DNA of 64,000 nt from Pyrenochaeta sp. MPI-SDFR-AT-0127. Lineage: Eukaryota; Ascomycota; Dothideomycetes; Pleosporales; Cucurbitariaceae. The stretch is taken from the NCBI GenBank assembly GCA_020747015.1, contig JAGTJM010000055.1, positions 1 to 64,000 of the forward strand, written 5' to 3'. The translations under genes were made by a program, and so were the position numbers. How positions within the stretch are numbered: the stretch's first letter is position 1; every line of letters starts with the position of its first letter. This document shows, one piece after another, positions 23,208 through 33,916 of this stretch. The notes beneath the pieces were generated by a model that saw only the letters and a program-made list of their open reading frames with translations, ran no database searches and was not told where the DNA came from.

Positions 23208-24247
23208 TCAGCTTCCCCTACGGTACAAGCCTACTTCGCCAAACACCGCGGCAGGGTAAACTGCGCCCTCAACCACCAGTGTTGCTTCGGAATCATCCAG
23301 AGTCCGTGTGTGCCTTGCGTTCAAAATTTTGTATTGGAACAGTCTTGGAGAGGATGCGTCCCTCAGCTTCTCCAACGGCAAATCACAGAGACCGTTGTCG
23401 ATGATCTTATCGCAGAGCATACCAGCCGGCCCATTCCATGTATCTGTCAGGTCGGCAGTGATTTGGCGCACCGGAGTTTCGGGAGAGCGACTGATGATGA
23501 AGCTATTGCCGTCGACACGTAAGAAAGCTGCAGGCGATGACAGCACCTCGATATCGTAGGAGCGGAGAGTCTCTACGCAACACGTACAATATTTGTGATC
23601 CTGCGCGAAGATGGGAATTTCAGTGCCCTGGTAGATTCGCTGCAGCGTATCGCGGATTTCCATGGCAGCGACATGGCGAAGAAGTCCGCGAGATTCGTGA
23701 TACCCTGGCTCGTTGACCATCCCCAAGCCCCCCAGGTCGAAGCAAAAGATGGCTGTCACCGGGACTGTACCTGCGGAGCCCTTTTCAATGTAGGATCGCA
23801 AATACTGGCAAAATTCGGATTCTCTCCAAGCTTCCATAATCTTTTGGAAGTTTTGTTTGTATGTAGCAATGTCGCAGCATTGCTTCCTCGGTGGAGGTCC
23901 GTCATAGTAAGCGGCCTTGATCAACGAAAGCTTGAAGCTTGGTTGCCATAACGGATCTGAAAAGAGATCAGGCATGGCGAATTGATGATAGCCTGCAAGA
24001 TCGATCCGCATCCGAGGTCCATGCGCCTTGCCCATATAATCCGTGCCTAGAAAATCCGAGGTCCATGCGCCTTGCCCATATAATCCGTGCCTAGAAAATC
24101 TGTGAAGGGCAAAAAAACATACCCTTTTCTAGGATTGGTGTTCAGTTGGTCGCGCACAGTGCTAGCTATAGCAAGGTTCGCTTTGTTGTAGAGAGGAGGC
24201 CCCGCCATCACCTTGACGAGGGCCTGGTAGTTAGGGTGGCTGTTCAT
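23208..24247 (-). pseudogene. SRR1-like domain protein, frame broken by 44-bp tandem duplication
   Basis: The N-terminal frame starts MNSHPNYQALVKVMAG (24247) and runs to about 24047, where it hits a stop after DYMGKAHGPRIF. The remaining 275 residues continue in another frame from a Met at 24035. The break coincides exactly with two perfect tandem copies of a 44-nt unit. One copy fewer would put both parts in one frame of about 330 residues. The C-terminal part has the SRR1-like signature: FCFDLGGLGM, then IPIFAQDHKYCTCC and a Val-Leu strand, with a conserved final segment. SRR1 proteins act in light and clock signalling in plants and in microtubule/haem-linked stress in yeast (Ber1); roles in these fungi are unknown. 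A shorter protein starting at 24035 might still be made. Confidence 0.65.
24013..24100. repeat. Perfect 44-bp tandem duplication
   Basis: Copies at 24013-24056 and 24057-24100 are identical, each starting CGAGGTCCATGCGCC and ending AGAAAATC. Forty-four is not a multiple of three, so the extra copy shifts the frame of the SRR1-like gene. The lack of differences indicates a recent event, or an assembly error. Confidence 0.95.
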
Positions 24248-24847
24248 AGTTGAAGATCTGGTTGATGATCCGACTCGGACAGCAAGTGTTTGGTTGTTTA
24301 AAGGTTGTTTGAATTTTTCCCAAGACCTCGATGTCTATCCTTTTATACAATGGTCGTTCTTGAACGTGCTTCTACATCATATTCTAGCTTCCACATTGTG
24401 CGACAATGTTCTGTCATAAACCTGAGAGTGGAGCAATATGGTGGTGCACTGTTCCCCTTTCCGCCTCAGCGTGGTAACTCAGACCTCCACCACGTCAGCA
24501 TACTGCTGCTTCTCTTGCTCTGTTGCGTATTTTGTTTGTGCTTGTCACCAATAGTCAGCCCCCGTAGGTGTAGTCATCATGGAACGCAATTAAATGTCCA
24601 GACACTAGAGTCAGAATTCTTTTTGAACAGTCATAATCTGCTGTACTGTGGTACACAGCAACAGGACAATAGAATATAATTAAAGGTAACTCGCTGTGCA
24701 ACCCAACACAATGTTTCAATAGCCGTCATGTAAAGGACATCTCCAATAACATGACTGAGTTAACGTATACACATCCTTCCAGTCACTCTGAGTATGTAGC
24801 CAAGCTTTGAACTGCGCACAAACCCTGAATATTGCTACTCAATGTCG
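24248..24847. other. Intergenic
   Basis: 0.6 kb between the SRR1-like start and the 3' end of the Old Yellow Enzyme gene. The open frame at 24305-24679 shows no motif. Nothing else is seen. Confidence 0.5.
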
Positions 24848-25945
24848 CTACAGGTTCGCCTGTTCAAATTCCTTACTAAACGGATAATCTGTATATCCCT
24901 CCTCGCTCTTCACCTTGTAAAATGTATTCCGATTATAGCGGCTGAAGTCGATACCTTTCTGCAGCCTGAAGACCAAATCTGGGGTGCTGATAAAATACCT
25001 GCCAAACACCACTACAACATCGCGATCCTGGTGCTCTTCGTCTACCAGTCTTCTTGCAGAGTCGGGAGTAAAGCCTCCAGCGATGAGAACAGGGCCGCGG
25101 TAGAGAGCGAGCAGAGGCGCAAGAGAGTCTCTGGCCTTGCTATCCTCGTTGCCGGCGACTCGGGATTCGACAAGGTGGATGTATGAGAGCTTGAAAGCGT
25201 CTAGTTTTTTGATGATGTCGGAGAATTGGGGCAGCGGGTCGGCCATCCTCATACCCTGGAAGTCACTGAAGGGCGAAAGGCGGAACCCAGTTCGGTGTGC
25301 GCCCACTGCGTCAACTACAGCTTGTGTGACTTCCATAGCGAAGCGGGAGCAGTTTTCTATTGAGCCACCATACGCGTCTGTTCGTTTGTTCACATTGTCT
25401 TGTATGAACTGATCAATGAGGTACCCATTCGCACCATGGATTTCAACACCATCGAAACCAGCTGCAATCGAGTTTTTAGCAGCCTGCGCATAGAGAGCAA
25501 CGGTCTCTTTGATCTCTTCAATAGTCATCTCTTTCGGCACCGCTAGGTCATCGTTCAATTGCGTTGCGCTACTGCTCTTGACCACAATGTCATTCTTGTG
25601 TGCAAACTTCTTGTTCGCAACACGTCCCATAGCCCAGAGCTGGAGGTAGATGAAGCTGCCCTTGCTGTGCACTTCATCGGTGACCTTTTTCCACGCATCG
25701 ATTTGTTCTCGGTTATAGATACCAGGGACATTAGGAAGACCGCGGTGTTGTTTGGAAATGAAAGCTGATTCGGTGATTAAGAGCGTCCCTGGAGCAGAGG
25801 CTCGCTGGCCGTAGTAATCTTTGGCAAAGGGGAGGATTATGTGATCATCGCTTGCACGGAGCCGCGTCAATGGGGCCATGGCAACCCGGTTCTTGAGCTC
25901 AATGGCGCCCAACTTGAGGGGCTTGAAGAGACATGATTCTGACAT
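24848..25945 (-). CDS. Old Yellow Enzyme-type NADH:flavin oxidoreductase
   Basis: Single-exon gene of 365 residues with the FMN-bound TIM-barrel pattern of the family. The N-terminal KLGAIELKNRVAMAPLTRLRA is the FMN-contact start. Substrate-binding His170 and Asn173 and the proton donor Tyr175 lie in EIHGANGYLIDQF. RTDAYGGSIENCSRF follows, and the phosphate-binding part is IAGGFTPDSA with FGRYFISTPDL. The enzyme reduces activated C=C bonds of enones with NADPH. The HGAN (not HGAH) form is shared with the fungal EasA-like and xenobiotic reductase branch. Its physiological substrate cannot be read from the sequence, and no ergot-type genes lie nearby. Confidence 0.95.
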   Translation of the reverse strand: MSESCLFKPLKLGAIELKNRVAMAPLTRLRASDDHIILPFAKDYYGQRASAPGTLLITESAFISKQHRGLPNVPGIYNREQIDAWKKVTDEVHSKGSFIYLQLWAMGRVANKKFAHKNDIVVKSSSATQLNDDLAVPKEMTIEEIKETVALYAQAAKNSIAAGFDGVEIHGANGYLIDQFIQDNVNKRTDAYGGSIENCSRFAMEVTQAVVDAVGAHRTGFRLSPFSDFQGMRMADPLPQFSDIIKKLDAFKLSYIHLVESRVAGNEDSKARDSLAPLLALYRGPVLIAGGFTPDSARRLVDEEHQDRDVVVVFGRYFISTPDLVFRLQKGIDFSRYNRNTFYKVKSEEGYTDYPFSKEFEQANL

Positions 25946-26881
25946 TCTTTATTTTGGTCTGGGTTTCTGTGGAGCGTGGTGTTGATTGCGCTGAACTGGA
26001 GATTTTGTTGCTAGATATTCGACATCTCTCGAATATTGAGACTTGACATTACGCCATGTAGGCTATCTACGTTGCCAACCCAAGTTCGGTCAAGTTCGGC
26101 AATATCTTGTACCTGGCCCCCGTGGCCTCTGAATGGCTGTTGTTGGTACAGAGCACATCCTGACTCGTGACCACTTTGTCAGCAGCAAGAGTACGACTCG
26201 TGCAGCCTCGGGAAGCACGTGAAAGACACCACGAAAAAAAAAATTGAAACGAATACCAGTGGCTGTTCCAAACGCGCGATTGAGTTGTGTTGGAGTTTTT
26301 AAATGTTTGGCCATGTCATTCTAAAAGTCCATGTGCGAGTGGGACCTGGAGGTAATACAACAACCTCACTTCAAGAATAAAAAGACATTCTGTTATCTTT
26401 CAGGCCAACATCCACGATATGACAAGATACCACCTCACAACGGGAACATTCTTTTCATATCAATTATCTAGACACCTTAAACATGTACCCACTACCATTG
26501 ACTCGAAATTCCCTTACCAATGATAGACCACGCCTCTCTCCTCCCCAACAGACGAAATAAACAGCAACCTGCTTCAGGCGAGCTTATCACCTCACGAATG
26601 CAGACGACCATCGCATTCCCACAAAACACGATGATAAGCCCAACCCCCAAACGCAAAAAAACAACAACGCCAATCAATGACACTCACTCACAACCCAAAC
26701 AAACAAATCCCATATCTACTCTCACAGCCAGCCAACCCCCTCCGATCCCACCCGCCCAACCACTCAACCAAACCCCTCAACACCTGCACGTCATCCACAA
26801 CCCCCAACAGCTCAAGCCCACGTGCCAACGCGTCAGCCCCAAGGATAACGCACAGGCAGACGCAGCACCGGGACATGCACA

Positions 26882-26945
<64 letters not shown>
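26882..26945. repeat. Hexanucleotide microsatellite (ACAGGC)n
   Basis: About ten near-perfect copies of the hexamer ACAGGC, decaying at the right edge. Hexamer periodicity keeps frames open on both strands, so it makes spurious open frames. Confidence 0.95.
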
Positions 26946-27051
26946 CGGCACAAGGACAAGGACCAAGCGGAACGGGAGCTAACCTGCAACCGCGGCCGCC
27001 GCAGTGGAGCAAAAAGTAAACAGGTACAGTGTGAGTCTGTGCAGCCGAGCG

Positions 27052-27105
27052 GTTGCGGTTGCGGTTGCGGTGCGGTGCGGTACGGTGCGGTGCGATGCGA
27101 GTGGG
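27052..27105. repeat. GCGGTT/GCGGT short tandem repeat
   Basis: Three to four GCGGTT units pass into GCGGT units with single-base variants. Simple-sequence tract, no gene. Confidence 0.8.
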
Positions 27106-27699
27106 CGAGGGTACTGGCGTGGCGTTTTGACATGTGAAAGAGGTCCGTTCGCTTCGTGGATCCGGGGGGGATATAAGGTAAGCGAGTCAGGGAGGGAGAG
27201 GGGCAATTGGGTGCAGTGGGGGTCTGGGGCGCCAGCTTAGAATACTGGTAGGGGAGTGGAGAGTAGTAGGTTCGGGGAGTTTTTGTTGAGCTTATCTGGT
27301 TGGACTGCTGGGAGTAAGGGCTTGCTGATAACGACATGGGTGATAGGAAGCACGCTATGCAGCTATGCAGGGAAAGTGGTAAGAATAACAGCAAGGGAGA
27401 TATGGAATGCATGGTGGCGGTTACTAGAGCATGATTGTTGATTGTGATAAGGGACTTCTTGAATTTGATTTTGTGTATTACAATGCCATAATTTGCTGGG
27501 CTTCTATTCAGTAAGGCGGTATGCTGGAACCAAAATATCCAAAACGACTGCCAAAAAGTCGAGCTCCCAAACACCCGTTTCGTCGCAACTGGTCAACTAC
27601 AAGGGGAATAATACGCTTCCATCTCATGCTTTTCCTCAACTATGCCGCCCCTTCGTCTATCGTGCTAACATTGACACATCCACCGTCATTAATCCTCGC

Positions 27700-30600
27700 T
27701 TAGAACTGCGCGATAGCAACCGCCACTGCCTGATCATCAGAGTGGCTGATACTGATGTTGATTTTCTTAACACCGACGCGCTTCGCTTCTTCTTGAGCGT
27801 GACCGTGAAGCTGTAGAGGTGTTAGCAATGACTCAGTGCTTCCATGTTGAGAAAATCATACCTGAACAGCCGGCGCACCCGTCTCGTCATTGAGAATCTC
27901 GATATCCCTAAGCGCCGCACCAGCGCCCTTGCCCTGTACACCAAGAGACTTGAACACTGCCTCCTTGGCCGACCACTTTCCAGTAAAGCTAGCCTGGGGG
28001 TAGGCCGCCTTCTGGCAGTAGGCAATCTCCTTTTCAGTGAAGTTGCGCTCAATAAAAGTGTCGTTCTCAATGTTGAGGGCGCTGAGGCCCTCGACATCGA
28101 CACCAACCTTGGTGTTGGCGGTAGCGGAGGCCTGGGTCAGAGCTTCAATCATCTTTGTCGTCTCCTCAGCCTTCTTGTCCTTCTTGGGCGCCTGTGCAAG
28201 CTGCTTGGGGTAGCTGTAGGTCGACGTCTTCTTATCAACTGTGACACGGGCGGTCGGGTTGAGGAAGACCTCTTGCATCTTGTCGTCCTCGTACGGTGCT
28301 TTGTCCTTGGCACGGAACATGGTGTTGTTGATGAGGCCATCGTGGAAGTATCGGTAAGCCTTCTTCTGGCGGGCCTCGACCTTCTGCTTGTAGGTTGCGA
28401 ATTGCGCATGGTCGAGTGCTGCATATAGGTATCTGGGGTGGATACCGATAGCCTGGGCGCCCTTCTGTCCGAAACCGAAAGACGTGACAGAGAAGGCCTT
28501 GATGCCATCAGTCTGGATAGGCTGCGATGGGTAGACAATGTAGTCAAATTGCTCCATGATCTTATCGACATTGTCGGCATTGCGATTGCCAGGGACAAGA
28601 CCAGTGTTGAGCACTTGCAAGCAGCCGTTAAACATCCAAGCACCAGCAGCACCCTTGGGATGACCAGTGAGGTACTTCTGGAAGATACCAAGCAGAGCGT
28701 TGCCCTTCTTGCGGCCGAGATGGCGCATCTGCTGGCAAATGACATCAGATTCGTTCTTGTCATTGGCCACAGTCGAAGTGCCGTGGAATGAGGCAACGTC
28801 GAGGTCGTCAATGGTGAGGCCCCAGGTAGCAAGGGCACCACGGAGCGGAGCGATGCGCGGGTCCTGCTTCCAGAAGCTGTTGCCGAGGCTGTTAAGTGCG
28901 TCCTTTTCTTGTCGCTTGGCTTCCAGCTCAATGTTCGACGCACGTTCCTGGAGGTAGTCGGCCTCGTTGAAGTCTGCGTCGCCAGCAGCCTTGATCGCGG
29001 CAACCTCTTCCTGGAGATACAAGACCTCGGACTCTTGCCACTGCTTGATTTGCTTACGGCGGAGGTCCATTTGTCGCCTCCTATACTTGATGTCAAGAAG
29101 AGGCGATGGGAATTTGGACGGAACCTCGCGTGCAGTGGTCAGAACACCCTTGCCAGGAGCTGGTACTGAGCGACCGATCTTGTCAGTGGCCGTGGCCGTG
29201 AAGCCAAGGACACCGTAGATGGGGACACCCATGTCCAAAGCCAGCTTCGCGTCCATGATGACCTGCATACCGCAACCCTGGGATTCCATAAAACCATTCC
29301 TGGTTGTGGTGGTTGGACGAGACATCTCCTTGGGTGTGCGGCCGTGGGCGAACTCGTCCTCGGCGTTGCTGGTAGCCTTCATGTTGGCAAACTCGTAAGA
29401 GCCCTCCTCCTGGAAGTCATCGAAGCCACCAACGAAGCAGACGCGAGCCTTGCCCTCTACAATGGTGTCGTATCCAATATCGATAGACTCGACGGCAGTA
29501 GCGCACGCGCCGACAGGAGTCTTGATAGGACCAGTGGACGACATCAACAACATGTTTACCCAGGCACTCATGGTGTTGATGAAAGACTCCTGAAGAATAT
29601 CCTTCTGCACAGGCCTGTCAAGGAATCGATCCTTGTACATCCCTCTTAATGCAGTGGTACCACCAATGCCGGAACCGACGCAGTTACCAACCTGCGAAAG
29701 ATGGACATACTGGTAGAACTCGTAGGGGTCGGTGATACCGCTGGAGAGCAGGCACTCTGCTGTAGACACGAGGACGAAAAGTGTGACAGGGTCGACCTGG
29801 GAGATGATGTCGTCTGGGACGCCGTACTTCTTCGCATCCCAGCCAGTCGGGATCTGACCAGCGACGAGACGGTCGAAGCGCAGAGCCTTGGGAATGAGAA
29901 GTGTAGCACCCTTCTTCATGCGGACAGTGAACTCTCCAGAATCCTCAATGGCAAAGATCTCAACCTTGTCACCGTGTTGGCGCTTGAATTCATGAGCAAG
30001 CTCGCTGGATGCCTCGAAGGGGTCAAGGTCCTCTTCGATCTGAATCTCCTGCATAAGCTGTTTCTTTTTCGGGTCATAGCCATGGAATAGTTCAGGTTCG
30101 ATCAGACGAATACCGCTGTGCTCGAGAATGTACTTTTCGTACTTGGGCTTGATGTCCTTGTCATCGACTGGCTCTCCGGTCTTGGCGTCGACCCAGCCAG
30201 AGTAGCTCTTGCCCTTGAGAGGACCGTTGTGATTCTTGATGAGACCCATTATCCAGGCCATCTCAACGCACCCTTCAAGCGAGAATTCGCCATAGGCCTC
30301 CATCTCCCAGCGGGTCCTAGAGTTACCCCAGGGACCAACTTCAGCGAAACCAGTAACGACAACGACCTTTTCAAGATCAACCATTCCCTTGAGATCCTCG
30401 TTGAGTGGCTTGACCTCGGTATCCCAGTCAGGCAGCTTGGGGAAGTCGAACTTCATGTTGGCTCTCGGCTCAATCTTGGCGGTCTTGTAGAGCGCCTCGC
30501 TGGCTTCGCCGTTGACGACCTTGTTCTCAATGGCGTTCTCCTTGATGACAGCCCTTCGAATGTCGCTCGTCTCTGTGAGTTCCTTGCGAAGATCGGTCAT

Positions 30601-33405
30601 GAGGTCCTTGAGGTTGGGGATGTACTGGAAGCCACCGTTCAAATCAGCCCATACAGGCTCAATCTGGCAGAGATTGACAATGGGTGGTGCCATGAGACCG
30701 AGTAGGTTGAAGGCCATTTCTTGCTGGGAGAAGGTGCGCACACCGTACTTCTCAATGCCCTCAGCGACAATGTTGTTGGCACCCATGAGACCAGTGCCAC
30801 GAGTCCAGCCAATAACAGCACCGCAAATGGTGAGGTAGTTGCTCCAGCTCTCAGAATGCCACCTGGAGAACAGGGTCTCGAGAGACATCTTGGACTCGGA
30901 GTAAAGGCCGTCGTTACCAAACGTACCATGGTTAGGTGACAATGGCAGGATGACCTGAGCTGGACGAGTCTCATATCCGTACGACTGCTTCTGCTTCTTG
31001 ACGACACCAAGCATGCGGAGGAGGTTGGTCAACATGATGCGGTGAGCAAGCTCAGACTTGGAATCAATGCTGTCGATCTCGCGGCCATTTTCAGGGATAG
31101 CAGCAAAGGGAACGATGAGGTCGAGATCCCATCCAAGGCCCTTCTTGGTATCGAAAATGTACTCAACCAGAGCCTCAACGTCCTGGTTGCTGCCCTGGTT
31201 GAAGGGCACGACGATGAGCTGGGAGCCACGTGCACCATATCGGGTGTACATGGACTGGTAGTACTCGGTGACTTCGCGGGAGAACCTCGAGGTAGTGACG
31301 ACAACCTTGGCACCGCCACTAATCAGACCCTGCAGGACCTGTGCACCGATGGAACCAGCACCAGCGCCGGTCATGAGTGCGTACTTGCCCTGGAAGGTAA
31401 CACCCGACTTGGCGGCATTCTCGAGGCAATCGAGATAGACGCCAGTCAGCTTCTTGCTGTACTCCCAGCCATGGTCGTCTTTCCTCTTGAGATGGAGGAA
31501 AGGAATAGTTTCGACCTTGCCCTGCTTCGCAGAGCCGTTGACGCGGCCATTGCGTCCCTTCTTGCCGCCGAGAGATGGCTTGCCATTTTCGCTGGGCATG
31601 ATCTGGCCCTCATTCATTGACAATGAGCGAATGACATTGCTGTACAAGCTCTTGATTTGCAGCTGTGACGATTTTGAAAGCTTATGTTGTTGCTTGATGA
31701 GCTTGTAAATGCGCTGCAAGTCGTTCTGGACCTTGGTGCGGTTGCCATACTCGGAGAGCTTGCCTCCTTCGGCCATTTCCCGAACGTAGTGCTCCAGTTT
31801 GCGAACGCTAGCTCTGGGAGCCTCCTCGTAGTTCATGTTACCCTTGGCGTCGATCTCCAAGTGCGGCGCAGTGGGAACTGCAACATCCTTGTAGACGGGT
31901 GCTTCGTTCAGCACGTCCTTGCAGTTGTCAATGAGCTGCTGTCCGAGCTCCTTGGCAAGCTCGTACGTCTCGCCACGCTCAGTGGGGCAGTGGTCCATGT
32001 GGTACTGCATGAAGTCGAGGAGAAGAGGGTTGGACCTGTTCATAATGGCGATGCAGCGGCTGACGATTTCACGATCGACGGCCTTGAGCTTGCCGAAGAT
32101 GATGTCGTAGTACATGCTGAGGGCATCTTGACGTGCCCAGTTCCATGATGAATCGTAGACGCGCGCTTTGAGGGGTGTGAATTGAGGCTCGATTCCAGAG
32201 GCGTAGAATTCGCCGTGCTCAGTGGTCCAGAGGTCCAACTGAGCCTGCAGCGCAGACTGGGCCTTTTGTCCGTCCACCGTGGACTTGTCACCGGCCCGTA
32301 AGTCGATCTTTAGATATCTTGCAAACAGCTCTAGTTGCTGCTTGAAGAGTTGGCGCTGGTCCTTGGTGAGTGCGTCGATTGCAGCCGGATCCATCATCAT
32401 GCCGCCACCAGCACCGCCAGCGTCACCGCCGGCTGTGGGCGCAGACAAGCTGATTCCAACAATGCCTGCATATTTGTTCGACTGCTCGTCCAAGAAAGCC
32501 TTCCCGTCGGCTTCTGAGCCAAGACGAGCTGCTGGCTCGTTGGTGATGGCGAGCAGCAGAACACCGTCCTGTCGTCCCTGGGCCAAGCCCCATCTTGTCT
32601 CGAGATGCTTTCGCACCGCTGTGATGTTGAAGCCACCTGGCATCTTGGAGGACACCATGCGGGCAATGAGGGAGGAGGATTGCTTTCCAAGCTGACCATT
32701 GAAGGTAGCCTGCATTGAAGCACCGAGTTCGTCGAGGGGGGTATCTTCAGGCTTCTCGGGGGTGGAGCCGAATTCCTTGCCCAAGTCTCCAAGAATCTCG
32801 TTTTGCAGCGTGGACTTGCCTATGGACATGTTAGTAAATTTTTTTAATTTTTTTCACATAGGCCAGAGTGCAATTGGCTCACCTCCAACCAGATCCTTGA
32901 TGGCCTTGGTCAGCGGAATGTCCATGAGCGGCTTCTTCAGCTTCTGAGCAACCAATGCCCGCAGAATGTCGGTTGCTGTGACTGGCGCATCAGGCACCTG
33001 TGCTGCAGGACCAGCACCTGGAGGCGGTGCAGCTGCGACTGGTGCCGCTGCCGCTGCCGGCGCTGATGAGGGCGCTGAGGAGGCATCCCCGCTGCCGGCG
33101 GCCGGCTCTGGCTCGTCTTCTACGGGGTCCACGTCGTAGTAAATGTCTTTTGCATCCTTGTTGTAGCACAGGATTTGGCGTTGTACTGACCGCGCTGCGT
33201 CGTGTGCTTCGTATTTGGAGGCGAGTGTTCGCTTTGCCATGACACCTAGTGTGTCTGCGGGACCGATTTCGACGATGCGCTCTGTGGTGTTTTCGCCGAG
33301 GACGACATCCTGCGTCTCAATCCACCTCACGGGCGAGGCGAATTGGTATGCAAGCAGCTCAATGAGCAGCGTGTGCGAGAGCTCCTGCTCTACCTCGGGA
33401 CGCAT
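27700..33405 (-). CDS. FAS2: Fatty acid synthase subunit alpha
   Basis: Three exons (33405-32883, 32819-27862, 27810-27700) give 1863 residues, close to the 1850-1890 usual for fungal FAS2. The start MRPEVEQELSHTLLIELLAY is the canonical N terminus. Domains in order: part of the malonyl/palmitoyl transferase; an Ala/Pro linker; acyl carrier protein with pantetheine Ser177 in LVGGKSTLQNEI; ketoreductase (MTGAGAGSIGAQVLQG); ketosynthase with active Cys1280 in GACATAVES; and the C-terminal phosphopantetheinyl transferase (GKWSAKEAVFKSLGV, ending HSDDQAVAVAIAQF), which loads its own carrier domain. With the beta subunit it forms the alpha6beta6 cytosolic synthase that makes C16/C18 acyl-CoA. The first intron splits the codon two positions before the pantetheine serine. 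The gene is divergently paired with FAS1. Confidence 0.98.
32820..32882 (-). other. FAS2 intron 1, inside the carrier-protein site
   Basis: GTGAGC donor, branch ACTAAC and CCATAG acceptor, 63 nt. It joins LVGG to KSTLQNEI, so the intron sits directly next to the phosphopantetheine attachment serine. A short A/T-run tract lies in its middle. Confidence 0.9.
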
Positions 33406-33564
33406 GGTGTGGTAGAGTGGGTGGGTGTATGGAAGCTCGAGGAGCTCAATGGGGTATCTCTATTACAAAATAGAAGAAAAGGGTATCTTGGCGTCTAGGA
33501 AGGAAGCAGCGTCTTGGGCGGTGTGACGTGCTATTAGCTATGTGGTGCACTCGAAGGAGAGAGA

Positions 33565-33600
33565 GGGGGGGGAGGGGGGAGGGGAGGGGAGGAGGAGGGT
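33565..33600 (+). repeat. G-run purine tract (possible G-quadruplex)
   Basis: Runs of eight, six, four and four G separated by single A, followed by GGAGGAGGG, lie 160-195 nt upstream of the FAS2 start codon. Four or more G-runs with one-base loops meet the usual quadruplex pattern. Confidence 0.7.
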
Positions 33601-33841
33601 GGTGGAAGGAGTGGTGGTGGTTATGGTGGTAGTAGTGCGTGATGAATTGAGGAGATTCGGGGCAAGTATGAGGTTATCCCCGGGGACGGATTACTTTGAG
33701 AGAGGGCAGAGTGGTGAGCGGGAGTTCCAGGAACACAGGGCCCAACGCATTGGCTGTTTATCTCTGGTTGGAAGGGAAGATTATCAGCGTGTTGAGGAAT
33801 TCTCGGGCTGGCCCTACTAAAAATCACGGACCCCTGCAACG

Positions 33842-33916
33842 GGTGCTTGTCGGTGCTCGTCGGGGCTCGTCAGTGCTCGTCAGTGCTCGTCAGTGCCCGT
33901 CAGTGCCCCGTCAGTG
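33842..33916. repeat. Decamer tandem repeat in FAS promoter
   Basis: About seven copies of a 10-nt unit close to GTGCTCGTCA, with single-base variants (GTGCCCGTCA, GGGCTCGTCA) at both ends and one 11-nt copy. Confidence 0.9.

Larger units (their letters stand above)
25946..27699. other. Intergenic with simple repeats
   Basis: 1.75 kb between the Old Yellow Enzyme promoter and the 3' end of FAS2. It holds a CACAGG-type hexamer array and a GCGGT/GCGGTT tract, both listed. Long open frames over the repeats on both strands (His-Arg or Leu-Cys dipeptide runs) are by-products of the repeat, not convincing genes. Confidence 0.5.

Noticed and set aside
24078..24122. GTATGT...CACAG in the SRR1-like gene as an intron that rescues the frame
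   Set aside because: It would be only about 23 nt; extending it to the CTAG in the second copy gives about 76 nt but the wrong phase, so the frame stays broken.
26520..27574. Long open frames on both strands across the hexamer and GCGGT repeats
   Set aside because: They exist because a 6-nt repeat has no stops; the encoded His-Arg and Leu-Cys runs and Pro/Thr-rich flanks match no family, and no sound start or splice sites were found.
28149..29096. Arg/Ser-rich 315-codon frame and other long frames inside FAS2 and FAS1 as overlapping genes
   Set aside because: They are alternate-frame shadows of strongly conserved coding sequence with GC-biased codons.
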